DNA from: Lacrimispora xylanisolvens
GTDB taxonomy: Bacteria; Bacillota; Clostridia; Lachnospirales; Lachnospiraceae
NCBI GenBank assembly: GCA_017084465.1
Contig: CP070896.1
Coordinates: 4,949,501-5,013,500 of the forward strand
Length of the DNA: 64,000 bases
Direction: 5' to 3'
The notes under the pieces are model-generated. The model was not told where the DNA came from and searched no databases. It saw nothing but the letters and a program-made list of their open reading frames with translations. This document shows positions 11,501-20,059 of the stretch, piece after piece; position 1 is the stretch's first letter; each line of letters begins with the position of its first letter. A program made the translations under genes and the position numbers.

Positions 11501-13001
11501 GGAAACTGAAAATCAAAAAATTCTGTATCAGTACTTTAAAGAGGTTCTGGGGGTGGATCAGTTCAGTATAAAAGATAATTTCTTTGAACTGGGAGGCGAC
11601 TCCATGAAAGGCATTTCTCTTTATAATAAAATCAATGAAGTATTTGAGGCGGATATGAACCTGATCTTCCGGTATCAGACAGTGGAAGCCCTTGCAGCCA
11701 GACTTATAAAGAGAAAATCTGATTATAAGGAGGAGCGGCTTAAGCAGTTTAAGCAGCAATATGTCGCCGCAGCAGATACGCTGGATGCGCAGAAAAAACT
11801 GGCTGAAGATTATAATACCTATCTTAACAATGCCGAAAAAAAATTAAAAACCTTTAAGACCAGGGGCAGCAAAGATTATAAAGCTGTATTACTGACAGGG
11901 GGAACCGGATATTTAGGAGCCAATTTAATGGAAACCCTGCTTACCACCACAGATACGTTAATATTTGCGCTGGTCAGAGGTGATGACTACATAAACCGCC
12001 TGAAGGAGAATCTGATCTTTTACTTTGGTGAAGCGTTCTACTCCAGGTACAGGAATCGGATCGTGGCGTTTCAGGGAGATTTGTCCCAGGAAATGCTGGG
12101 GCAGAAAAAGGATGGATACGAAAGTCTGTGCCATACGGTAGATGCAGTATTTCATTGCGCTGGTAAAGTGGAACATTTTGGAAAGTATGAGGATTTTTAC
12201 AGAAGCAATGTTAAAAGTGTGGAAAATCTTCTGAAATTCAGCATGGAAGGAAAACAAAAAGAACTGTGTCATATGTCCACAACCAGAGTGATGGAATCCA
12301 TAGAAAGCAATGATATAGAAGTTCTGTTCCATGAGGATTACAAGGGAATTAACGGGAATGCGGAAGAATTATACGTAAGGTCAAAAAAAGAGGCGGAAGA
12401 CTTAATAGAAGAATACCGGAAAAAGGGAGCTTTAGTCAAAATCTTTAGAATCGGTACCATTGTATTTGACGCCAGAAACGGGAAATTCCAGAGAAATATT
12501 GATTTTAATTCATTTTATCTGATCATGCAGGCGTTTTTTGAACTGGGTGCCATGCCAAATGTGGATGCTACTCTTTTGGATTTTACATTTGTGGATGAGT
12601 GCAGCAGAGCCATTGTAAAACTGGCAATGGAAAAAGAGGTGAAGAATGGAATTTATCATATCTATAACGAGAATAAGCTTGGGATGTATGAATTCTATGA
12701 TAAATTAAAGCATGCAGGAATGAAGGAAAATCTGGAAATTATGGAATTTGGCCAATTTTTCGATTTTGTATACGACAGTTATAAAAAAGAGTCCCTGGAA
12801 GACTGTATTAATACACTTCTGCTTCATTCCAGCGCATATATGTCTCTGGAAGGAGCGATGCGTGTCATTGTTAATGACTATACCAGAGGCATTTTGGAGT
12901 CTATGGGATTTAAGTGGTCAAGAGTAAGTGAAGAACATATCAGAGGCATGTTGGAATATGGCAAGAAAATCGGATTTTTTAAGAAGGAGGTGATCGTATG
13001 A
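3596..13001 (+). CDS. Giant NRPS: FAAL-A/T - Cy-A(Cys)-T - Cy-A(Cys)-T - reductase (five frame breaks)
   Basis: This is one assembly line of about 3130 residues, read in pieces because of indels at T6 (3693-3698), G8 (5333-5340), A5 (8651-8655), G6 (9672-9677) and G6 (10423-10428). Correcting each restores a core motif, for example DLGGDSIKL at the first carrier protein and PKGVVITH in the last adenylation domain. The start is the ATG at 3596 (protein MKSHLRGKSITIKAPFHTLP), placed after AAGGGGGAAG. Domain order, in corrected residues, is: starter adenylation 1-535, carrier about 582, Cy 640-1060, A 1085-1580, carrier about 1625, Cy 1690-2100, A 2130-2620, carrier about 2668, reductase 2760-3130. 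Both internal A domains carry a cysteine-type specificity code. The architecture predicts an acyl/aryl bis-thiazoline aldehyde, related in logic to pyochelin and yersiniabactin. Confidence 0.9.
5510..8600 (+). other. NRPS module 2: heterocyclisation-adenylation(Cys)-carrier
   Basis: The condensation-type domain opens with the motif ATELQKAYLIGR. In place of HHxxxDG it has DMLIADGMS (5897-5923), the DxxxxDxxS signature of cyclisation domains. Later Cy motifs GDFTSVLLLDI and FPVVFTS are also present. The adenylation domain has YIIFTSGSTGQPKG and FDLSVYDIFG. Aligning it by eye to GrsA gives the pocket residues D-L-Y-N-M-S-L-V-W-K, close to the known cysteine code DLYNLSLIWK. The carrier motif is LGGDSLTM. 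The module should add cysteine and close it to a thiazoline. Confidence 0.85.
8660..13001 (+). other. NRPS module 3 and release: Cy-A(Cys)-T-thioester reductase
   Basis: The second Cy domain starts with FPLTDIQKSYLVGR and has the catalytic signature DLLIADGIS (9055-9081). Its adenylation pocket reads D-L-Y-N-M-S-L-I-W-K, again a cysteine code. The carrier motif is LGGDSMKG. The C-terminal part (from about 11880) is an SDR-fold reductase with the NAD(P)H site LLTGGTGYLGANL and a YVRSK (YxxxK) catalytic pair near 12371. Such domains cut the thioester by hydride transfer and release an aldehyde or alcohol instead of an acid. No thioesterase domain is attached. Confidence 0.85.
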
Positions 13002-13885
13002 GGCTGAAAAATTTTATAGACCACATGAATGCGGTTCATAGCAGCGCTAAGGAATATTACCAGGATATGAATTACGATATTGTGCCGGGGCTCAATGGAA
13101 CCAATCATGCACGCTGGATGAATGTAGGTTATTGGAAACATGCAGCCTATTATAATCAGGCGTGTGAGAAGCTGGCCATGCTATTAAGCAGAGCGGGAAA
13201 ATTTAGTGAGTCGGATTCCGTTTTGGATGTGGGCTGCGGAAGCGGAGAGCAGGATTTTTTCTGGAGCAGAAAATATCCGGGAATATCCATCACAGCCATG
13301 GATTTGTTGGAAAAGCATATTGAAGAAGCCATTGTACGGCAAAAAAATGAGGAAGGCACATCCATTCGGTTCATGGCTGGAACAGCAAGCAGGCTTCCCT
13401 TTGACAACGAATCATTTCATAAAGTTTCTGCACTGGACTGCGCCTACCATTTTGACACCAGAGAAGATTTCTTCCGTGAGGCTCATCGTGTGCTGAAAAA
13501 GGGAGGAGTATTAACTGCTACGGATATGCTTCCTGAAAAGCAGACGAAAAAAAAGTACTTTTGGCAGAAAAAATGGCGGGAAGGGCTGTTTATACCGGAA
13601 GAAAACATGTATGACATTAACTGCTATGTAAAGAAATTAAAGGCAGCTGGTTTTTCCCAGATTAAAGTAAAGCACATTGGGCATGAGGTATTTACAGGAC
13701 TTGCGTGGTATTTTCTTTCCCGTTTCCTGATGCCCCATAAACCCATTGAGCAAATAAAGATACGTATCGGAAGAGTTAGCTTTTTTAGCAGTTTTTATCC
13801 TAAAATATGGGGGATTCTGTTTGGAACTCCGGATTATGTTCTGGTTACTGCTGTTAAAAATGGGAAAGAGGAGGGAACGGTTTGA
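12998..13885 (+). CDS. SAM-dependent class I methyltransferase of the NRPS cluster
   Basis: This 295-residue enzyme has the SAM-binding motif I VLDVGCGSGEQDF near residue 75 and an acidic motif II (ITAMDLLEKHIEEA). The later motif LKKGGVLTATDM is typical of small-molecule N-, O- or C-methyltransferases. Its ATG overlaps the NRPS stop (ATGA), and its own stop overlaps the start of the next gene, so it is translationally coupled on both sides. It probably methylates the starter unit or the finished chain. The position of methylation cannot be read from sequence. Confidence 0.85.
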   Translation: MRLKNFIDHMNAVHSSAKEYYQDMNYDIVPGLNGTNHARWMNVGYWKHAAYYNQACEKLAMLLSRAGKFSESDSVLDVGCGSGEQDFFWSRKYPGISITAMDLLEKHIEEAIVRQKNEEGTSIRFMAGTASRLPFDNESFHKVSALDCAYHFDTREDFFREAHRVLKKGGVLTATDMLPEKQTKKKYFWQKKWREGLFIPEENMYDINCYVKKLKAAGFSQIKVKHIGHEVFTGLAWYFLSRFLMPHKPIEQIKIRIGRVSFFSSFYPKIWGILFGTPDYVLVTAVKNGKEEGTV

Positions 13886-15117
13886 TTTATTCAGTTGGTA
13901 CAAATTTTGATCTGGAGCTTTTGGATGTCATTAAAAAATATGACACCAAAAATGAAATTAAGTCTGTATTTGGAAAATTGAAAATTGATGATTTTGGGGG
14001 AGGACGATGTTCCATGGTGCTTCCTGATGTGAGCTGGAAGGAGTTAGAGCAGTATATTGCCCAGTGTCATAAGCAGGACATTCAGTTTAATTATCTGATA
14101 AATCCAATGTGTTATGGAAGTCATGAAATGGAACGAGATTATAATAAGAAACTGGATAAATATTTAGACAGACTTTCCAAGATAGGTGTGGACATTATTA
14201 CTACGAATTCTCCTTACATGCTGGAAAGCATCAGGAAACGATTTCCTCATTTTAAAGTAACCATAGGTCTTTATGCACTGGTGGACTCACTTCAGAAAGT
14301 GAAATACTGGCAGGATCTGGGGGCAGATGAAATCACGCTGAATGATAATTTTATGAGAAATTTTAATAAGCTGGAAAATCTTTTACTGGTCACAAAAGGA
14401 ACAGGATTAAAGCTTCGGCTTATAGCCAATAACATATGCCTCCATGACTGCCCTTACAGTGTGAGCCATGGCAACTCTCAGTCACATGCCAGTGAAAAAG
14501 GCAGTTCCTCTGCTGGTTTTAGTGTAGACTATTGCATGCTCAAATGCACAATGACCCGTTTGGGAGACCCCTCACAATTCATCAAATCCGCGTGGATCAG
14601 ACCGGAGGATATTGTTCATTACGAGGCTCTTATGGAAAAGACGGGAAATTATGATTTTTCCATCAAATTACTTGACAGAACAAGAACTACAGAGTTTCTG
14701 GAACAGGTAATTAAGGCTTATACGCAGCGAAGTTATGATGGCAATTTCCTTGATATTGTAAATCTTCCATCAACCAAAGCAATTAAAAATATTGACATGA
14801 AAGGGGTTATACCAAAAGCATCCCAGTTCAACATTCAGGGCCTTATGCAGTATAAGGACATTTTCAATATCCCTGATGTATATATGGACAATAAAGCGTT
14901 GGATGGTTTTTTGATGAAATTTGTAAATGGTGAGTTTACCTGCGGAGATCACGTATGCAGAGAAGTTGTGGCTGACAGCAGAGTAGAGTGTAATTACTGC
15001 TTTCAGTGGTCAAAAAAGGCAATCCGCAGTTCTAACGAGGATATAAAGGCATGGAAAGGAAAAGCAGATTCCATTCTTGGACAACTAAATTCAGGAGATT
15101 TTTACAAATTATTCTAG
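13882..15117 (+). CDS. U32 family Fe-S protein (UbiU/UbiV/YhbU-like), candidate oxygen-independent hydroxylase
   Basis: This 411-residue protein resembles the U32 'peptidase' superfamily. It has a TIM-barrel-like N-terminus with GVDIITTNSPYMLESIRKRF and LGADEITLNDNFMRNF. Two closely spaced cysteine pairs follow, NICLHDC and DYCMLKC, of the sort that hold the 4Fe-4S cluster in UbiU and UbiV. The C-terminal segment adds four further cysteines (FTC, HVC, VEC, NYC). Characterised relatives hydroxylate ubiquinone precursors or RNA bases without O2, with prephenate implicated as oxygen donor for some. The TTG start at 13882 follows AGGAGGGAACGG and overlaps the methyltransferase stop. Inside an NRPS operon of an anaerobe it most likely modifies the aromatic or acyl starter. 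Real activity is unknown. Confidence 0.75.
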   Translation: MIYSVGTNFDLELLDVIKKYDTKNEIKSVFGKLKIDDFGGGRCSMVLPDVSWKELEQYIAQCHKQDIQFNYLINPMCYGSHEMERDYNKKLDKYLDRLSKIGVDIITTNSPYMLESIRKRFPHFKVTIGLYALVDSLQKVKYWQDLGADEITLNDNFMRNFNKLENLLLVTKGTGLKLRLIANNICLHDCPYSVSHGNSQSHASEKGSSSAGFSVDYCMLKCTMTRLGDPSQFIKSAWIRPEDIVHYEALMEKTGNYDFSIKLLDRTRTTEFLEQVIKAYTQRSYDGNFLDIVNLPSTKAIKNIDMKGVIPKASQFNIQGLMQYKDIFNIPDVYMDNKALDGFLMKFVNGEFTCGDHVCREVVADSRVECNYCFQWSKKAIRSSNEDIKAWKGKADSILGQLNSGDFYKLF

Positions 15118-15133
15118 AAGGGGGAGGAGAAAC

Positions 15134-16495
15134 ATGGAAAGAGCGTATCATTTATGGAACCCGTTTACGGATCTGGAGGAATTTCTGCCTTATAAGGATG
15201 TAGGCCCTATGACTATAGTCAGAGGAGAAGGCCCTTTTGTTTATAACGAAGCCGGAAAAAAGTTTATCAATGCCAGTGGTTCTTTATGGAATGTAGCAGT
15301 TGGACATGGAAGAGAGGAGCTTGCAGATATAGCATTCGAACAGATGAAAAAACTCTGCTATTCATCCTGTTTTCGCCAGACTCATCCAAAGGCTTGCGAG
15401 CTTGCAGATTGTTTGTGTGCGCTGACTGGGAATTACTATGATAAAGTTTATCTGGGAAGCAATGGTTCGGAAGCAGTTGAAACGGCTCTTAAGTTGACGA
15501 GGCAGTTTTTTCGCCAGAGTAAGGCAGAAGAGAAACGGGGGAAATATAAAATTCTCTCCTTTAAAGGCTGTTATCACGGAGTAAGCTATGGAGCCATAGG
15601 TCTGTCTGGGGATGAGATCAATGAAAAGCTGTATGCGCCGCTGCCGGGAGGACTTTTGCAGGTGGAACCGCCTTATTCCTATCACGGGGCATATGGAACC
15701 AAAAACCAGGCGGAATGTGAATTGAAATGTCTGGAAGAAATCCAAAGAGTGATCGAGAGAGAAGGACCTGATACAATGGCTGCCTTTATTGCCGAGCCGG
15801 TTATGGGAGAAAGAGGAATTATAACAATCAGTGACAGCTTTTTTGATACTCTGATGGAACTGTTAGACCGGTATGACATGCTGATGATTGCAGATGAAGT
15901 GACCACAGGATTTGGCAGAACAGGAGAACTTTTCGCCACAGACAGGTGGCGAAAACGGCCGGATATCCTCTGTCTCGGCAAGGGAATCAGCAGCGGTTAT
16001 CTCCCGGTTTCCGCCGTATTGGCAACAAAAGAAGTTTATGAGAATTTTAAAGGTGAGGATCACTATTTTCAGCATGGAAGTACTTCCAGCGGAAATCCCG
16101 TATGCAGTGCAGTGGCTCTTGGTAATATTGATATTATTCTTCGTGAGAATCTGGTAGAGAACTCCAGGAAAACCGGAGAATATTTAATGGGAAAAATAAG
16201 GAGTCTGATGGAAGAGAGACCTGTGTTAGGTGAGGTCCGGGGACGTGGTCTTATGATCGGTATGGAGCTTGTTAAGGACCGGGTTTCCAGAGAACCGTTA
16301 AGCGAGTCTGAGATGTTTGAAATAGTTGCTGACTGTGCTTCCTTGGGAGTGATTGTTTATTATAACAGAAATGTGATTGCGCTGTTTCCGCCTCTTATTA
16401 TTACAAAAGATATTGCAGATCATATTTATTCTGCATTAAAGACAGCATTGGATACTGGTCAGAAAGAAGAGATTCTGAAAAGAAGAGGTTATTAA
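15134..16495 (+). CDS. Class III (omega-type) PLP-dependent aminotransferase
   Basis: This 453-residue enzyme belongs to the BioA/omega-transaminase group. It has the cofactor-site motif YLGSNGSEAVETALKL, the mid-region ADEVTTGFGRTGELF and the PLP-binding lysine in LCLGKGISSGYLP. The C-terminal GEVRGRGLMIGMELV is standard. A GGGGGAGGAG site precedes the ATG. Its place next to an NRPS that ends in a reductase suggests it turns the released aldehyde into a primary amine. Making a building block for the starter is the alternative. Confidence 0.9.
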   Translation: MERAYHLWNPFTDLEEFLPYKDVGPMTIVRGEGPFVYNEAGKKFINASGSLWNVAVGHGREELADIAFEQMKKLCYSSCFRQTHPKACELADCLCALTGNYYDKVYLGSNGSEAVETALKLTRQFFRQSKAEEKRGKYKILSFKGCYHGVSYGAIGLSGDEINEKLYAPLPGGLLQVEPPYSYHGAYGTKNQAECELKCLEEIQRVIEREGPDTMAAFIAEPVMGERGIITISDSFFDTLMELLDRYDMLMIADEVTTGFGRTGELFATDRWRKRPDILCLGKGISSGYLPVSAVLATKEVYENFKGEDHYFQHGSTSSGNPVCSAVALGNIDIILRENLVENSRKTGEYLMGKIRSLMEERPVLGEVRGRGLMIGMELVKDRVSREPLSESEMFEIVADCASLGVIVYYNRNVIALFPPLIITKDIADHIYSALKTALDTGQKEEILKRRGY

Positions 16496-16555
16496 AAGAG
16501 TTAGTTACTTCTAAACTGAGAACAGCCAATTCATAAGTGAAAGGGGAAGAGGAAG

Positions 16556-17254
16556 TTGAATTTATTTTGTATCCCCTGTGCTGGCGGTAGTGCGGTCATG
16601 TTTAAAAAAATACAGGATCTGCTGCTTCGAAATGTAACGGTAAGGCCAATGGAACTGGCTGGCAGAGGCAGCCGTTTTGCGGAAGAACCTTATGCAGATG
16701 TGAGCTGCGCTGTGAATGATTTATATCAGAAAATCAGTGGCTGGATTGACCAGGAGGACTACTGTATCATGGGCTTTAGTATGGGCGGGATTCTTACCTT
16801 TGAATTGTGCAGAAAGATTGGGCAAATGGGGAGAAAACTTCCTTCGGGAGTTTTTTTCCTGGGAGTAGAGCCACCCCACATTAAATCCGGGACAGAATAT
16901 TACAAGCTGGATGATAGGGAATTCAGACAGGCAATGATCTCCATAGGCGGAATACCAGAGGAAGTATCACAATGTGAGGAACTGTTTGACCTATACTTAC
17001 CTGCCTTAAGAGCGGATTTTCAGCTTTGTGAGTCATACTGTTTCACTGGGCAGATCATTAAATTTGATTTTAATTTTTATTTGATTAATGGCTTAAATGA
17101 TTCAATCAGCCGCTGCGTTTTGGATCAGTGGGCATGGTATTGCAAAAAGTGCCAATTGGATTTTGTACCAGGTGTTCATTTTTTTATAAATACCAATACA
17201 TCAGAAACCTGCCGTTGCATTAACAAAGGCTTAAAGGAAATATTAAATTGTTGA
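16556..17254 (+). CDS. Type II thioesterase (GrsT-like)
   Basis: This 232-residue alpha/beta hydrolase has the nucleophile motif GFSMGG (GxSxG) near residue 77 and the N-terminal signature CIPCAGGSAVMFK. The candidate catalytic histidine lies in VPGVHFFIN near the end. Stand-alone thioesterases of this type clear mis-primed or stalled carrier proteins. The start appears to be TTG at 16556, with AGGGGAAGAGG just upstream. It follows the aminotransferase after 60 bases. With a reductase doing the main release, an editing role is the best reading. Confidence 0.85.
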   Translation: MNLFCIPCAGGSAVMFKKIQDLLLRNVTVRPMELAGRGSRFAEEPYADVSCAVNDLYQKISGWIDQEDYCIMGFSMGGILTFELCRKIGQMGRKLPSGVFFLGVEPPHIKSGTEYYKLDDREFRQAMISIGGIPEEVSQCEELFDLYLPALRADFQLCESYCFTGQIIKFDFNFYLINGLNDSISRCVLDQWAWYCKKCQLDFVPGVHFFINTNTSETCRCINKGLKEILNC

Positions 17255-17296
17255 TTGTATGATATAAACTCAAAGAAATCACAGCAGGGGATAGGT

Positions 17297-17980
17297 ATGG
17301 TATTTGTCAATTGTATGGATATAACAGAGTGCAAAAATGAACTTTACGAGAAAGCCATTCATATAGTTTCGGAAGAAAGGAGGAAAAAGTCAGAATGTTA
17401 TCATTATGTAGATGATTCCAAAAGGTGTATTTGTGCTGGCTTATTACTTCAATATGGATTTTATCACAAAGTTGGTCAATTAAGTGAAATTGAAATCACG
17501 TACAATGAATTTGGAAAGCCATTTATAAAAAACAGGAAAGAATTTAAATATAACATAACGCATTCTGGGAAGTGGGTGGCAATTGTATATGGTACCACTG
17601 AGGTCGGAATAGATGTTGAGAAAATTCAGGAAGGCAGAGAAGAGTTAGTGGATTTTTGTTTCTCTGAAGAAGAAAGATTAACAATTTATAATCACATAGA
17701 AAAAGAAGAACGGATAAAACAGTTTACAAAACTATGGACTATGAAAGAAAGTTATATAAAATTTCTTGGAACAGGACTTTCAACAGGTCTGAAATCATTT
17801 TCTGTAGATTCTACGGAAGGATTGATAACCAGTAACGATGGTAAGTTAAAAAAGGATTTAAGAATAAGAAGTTACCAATTTGCTACAGATTATTATCTAT
17901 CTGTATGCAGTACGGAGGATGAGATTTGCATCCATAACGTTTCGTTGAAAGAGGTAGTAAACTTATTAGAATGCATGTAA
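17297..17980 (+). CDS. 4'-phosphopantetheinyl transferase, Sfp type
   Basis: The enzyme attaches the phosphopantetheine arm to carrier proteins, here the three of the NRPS. The Mg-binding signature VGIDVEKI and the later FTKLWTMKESYIKFLGTGL (WxxKES) are clear. KPFIKNRKEFKYNITHSG matches the P2 region. I prefer the ATG at 17297, preceded by AGGGGAT, over an upstream TTG at 17255. At about 227 residues it has the usual family length. It is the last gene of the cluster and is followed by a hairpin terminator. Confidence 0.9.
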   Translation: MVFVNCMDITECKNELYEKAIHIVSEERRKKSECYHYVDDSKRCICAGLLLQYGFYHKVGQLSEIEITYNEFGKPFIKNRKEFKYNITHSGKWVAIVYGTTEVGIDVEKIQEGREELVDFCFSEEERLTIYNHIEKEERIKQFTKLWTMKESYIKFLGTGLSTGLKSFSVDSTEGLITSNDGKLKKDLRIRSYQFATDYYLSVCSTEDEICIHNVSLKEVVNLLECM

Positions 17981-18079
17981 ATTCCGAAGAATCTGCCTTT
18001 CATGGTATAATCAGATATGCTAATACTTAGTTACACTACAAAAAATTATAGCAGTATACCGTATAGTATCAGATTAAGA

Positions 18080-18112
18080 ATCCGGGACTTGCTCATGAGC
18101 GAATCCCGGTAT
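18080..18112. terminator. Hairpin terminator between convergent genes
   Basis: A stem of about 12 base pairs with a CATG loop (18082-18109, outer arms CCGGGA/TCCCGG, inner GCT/AGC) lies between the PPTase and the convergent methyltransferase. The flanks are AT-rich, so it could stop transcription from both sides. Confidence 0.65.
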
Positions 18113-18137
18113 ATTCAATCCTTATTTTCTGAATATG

Positions 18138-18818
18138 TCAATAGCATGACTTGTTACACCAAGTAAATCTGTCTGCGGCAACATAATGTAGCCGAGTTAC
18201 AGGAAATATGGACATCAAATCATCAATATATTCTTTGCGGACAAGTTCAAACAAATCTTTTGGCTCTGATTTGGCGGCAAATGTCTGTGAATCAATTAAT
18301 CCTTGTTCAATATATTGAAGAACATTGATATTTCCACGATTGAAACCTTCGTCAAGCAGACAACCATCGGATATGACGTAGGCGGCAAAAACGATACCAC
18401 CCGGTTTGGTTACACGTATCGCTTCACTCAGAGCTTGTTGTTTGTCCTCTTTTGTGTAAAGATGGTATAACGGTCCTAACAGCAGAGTAATATTATATTC
18501 ATTGTCTGGGTATGCCGATAACTCCATAGCGTTGCCTTGTGTAATAGTTATATTTTCATTTATTTTAGTGTTTTGCTTGAAAATTTCTATATTGTGTTCA
18601 ACCAATTCCACTGCGTCAACTTTATAACCCTCTTGTGCCAACGCATGGGAATACCGACCAGTACCAGCACCAATTTCGAGCACATGATTACCGGTTTTTA
18701 TGTATTTCTCGATATATTTCATTGTGGTAAGGAATTCTACTGACCCATGTTTTGGAACAAGGCGGCTATCTTCATCATAATTGTTGTAATGGTTAATTAA
18801 ATAATGGTTTACATTCAT
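18138..18818 (-). CDS. SAM-dependent class I methyltransferase
   Basis: This enzyme of about 226 residues begins MNVNHYLINHYNNYDEDSRL. It has SAM motif I HVLEIGAGTGRYSHALA and the later LLLGPLYHLYTKEDKQQALSE with VTKPGGIVFAAY. It looks like the UbiE/BioC-like small-molecule methyltransferases often annotated near resistance or stress genes. GAGGGGGTACAAT precedes the ATG at 18818. That ATG overlaps the stop of the upstream TetR gene by four bases, so the two are co-translated. The substrate is unknown. The gene points away from the NRPS cluster and is probably separate from it. Confidence 0.8.
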   Translation of the reverse strand: MNVNHYLINHYNNYDEDSRLVPKHGSVEFLTTMKYIEKYIKTGNHVLEIGAGTGRYSHALAQEGYKVDAVELVEHNIEIFKQNTKINENITITQGNAMELSAYPDNEYNITLLLGPLYHLYTKEDKQQALSEAIRVTKPGGIVFAAYVISDGCLLDEGFNRGNINVLQYIEQGLIDSQTFAAKSEPKDLFELVRKEYIDDLMSIFPVTRLHYVAADRFTWCNKSCY

Positions 18819-19411
18819 ATTGTACCCCCTCTGTTCCAATCTGGTTTGTATTGTCTAACAAAAGCTGTTAGAATGTTTGTTACCATCTTTTCAGCCTCAT
18901 CTCTATTAAATGCTATTTTTTTTGTTGCAGCTAGAACAGCTATGCCATGTGCATAAAAAAATAAGTCTAAAAATATGATTTTTGATTGTTCTAATTCTAC
19001 GCCTATTGTATCCGAGAATAGTTTTACATTCTTCTCATTATCAATTTCATTATAAAAGTCTATTGCTTTCGTCATTTTTAAATCTATATTATTTACGAAT
19101 AATAATTTAAATAAGTTGGTTTCTTCTTGAGCGAATTCAATATAGGAAAGTGGAAAAAATTATATATGGGCTGACACTAACAGAATTATAATAATTGTTT
19201 ACATATTTCTTGTAATATCTATAAGAAAAATCCAAAAAAATTCTGTTTTTAATTCATCCATATTTTTTATAGCAAGTAAAATAGGTCGAGTAGAACAAAG
19301 CAGCTTATTTGAAATACTCCTTGCATTAACAGTTTCATATCCCGTATCTCTTGTAATATCAAAGACAATATTCAAAATCATATCTTTTGTTATTTTTGCT
19401 TTAGGAGGCAT
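18815..19411 (-). CDS. TetR/AcrR family regulator (frameshifted twice)
   Basis: The N-terminal piece MPPKAKITKDMILNIVFDI, with its HTH region and CSTRPILLAIKNMDELKTE, is the DNA-binding part of a TetR protein. The C-terminal piece (from MTKAIDFYNEIDNEKNVK to TAFVRQYKPDW) is the matching ligand domain. Two frame breaks fall at homopolymers (A7 at 19234-19240 and A6 at 19154-19159, read as T on the coding strand). Between them the third frame reads KKYVNNYYNSVSVSPYI and then YIEFAQEETNLFKLLF. Corrected length is about 198 residues. It overlaps the methyltransferase start and probably regulates it. True decay is possible but less likely. Confidence 0.7.
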
Positions 19412-19571
19412 ATTAATGATATCCTTTACTTGACGTATAATAATACAATGGTTACATAACAATAGTTACATAACGTGCAAGATTTGTCAAATGTTTTTTT
19501 ATTTTAAATAATAATTAGTGTACTGGTACATTTAAGAAAGTGGGTAAGCCAACGCTTTACCCACTCAATTG

Positions 19572-20024
19572 TTACATAAGGCTTTTAACAAATTCGACAG
19601 GGTACATGGTTCTCTCCGCAGTTTCCTCAACGCTAAGTCCCTGTGCCAAAAAACGTTTTGCTACACTTGCCATGCTTTCAGACACTTCAACTATAAATTT
19701 ATCATAGTCATAAAATCTCATAACCCGCTGTCCCCACGGATATTCTTTCGCCTTGTGAATAAATTCTATTCCTTCTGTACTGCTGATTTTATTCTGCCAA
19801 TAATCCAAATCCTCCACTTCAAAGTAAAGCTGAAAGTTGTTTGGCTGTGTCTTGCCGGGCAAATCTGCACCAACAAGTTCCGCGTAATTAGATTGCAGGG
19901 AAAATCCGCCAAAAGACACATGCACGCCCAAATCCATTATAACCTTTTGCTCCATCACAGTTTCATAAAATTGCTTTGTTTTTTCCATATCCGATACGGC
20001 AATCAAAGTACCTTGATATTGCAT
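19572..20024 (-). CDS. VOC family protein (glyoxalase/bleomycin-resistance fold)
   Basis: This 150-residue protein has a single glyoxalase/bleomycin-resistance type domain. It starts MQYQGTLIAVSDMEKTKQFY and has QLYFEVEDLDYWQNK and WGQRVMRFYDYDKFIVEV. The C-terminal tail (LAQGLSVEETAERTMYP) is typical of Firmicute stand-alone VOC proteins. A GGAGTG site precedes the ATG. It sits downstream of the AraC gene at 20060-20896 in the same direction and may be its target. The reaction or ligand is unknown. Confidence 0.8.
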   Translation of the reverse strand: MQYQGTLIAVSDMEKTKQFYETVMEQKVIMDLGVHVSFGGFSLQSNYAELVGADLPGKTQPNNFQLYFEVEDLDYWQNKISSTEGIEFIHKAKEYPWGQRVMRFYDYDKFIVEVSESMASVAKRFLAQGLSVEETAERTMYPVEFVKSLM

Positions 20025-20059
20025 ATAATCACTCCTTTTTCGTTTTACTAAATTATATA

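Noticed and set aside
16501..16519. A weak DtxR-like word before the thioesterase gene.
   Set aside because: Only about 14 of 19 positions match, and it lies inside an operon.
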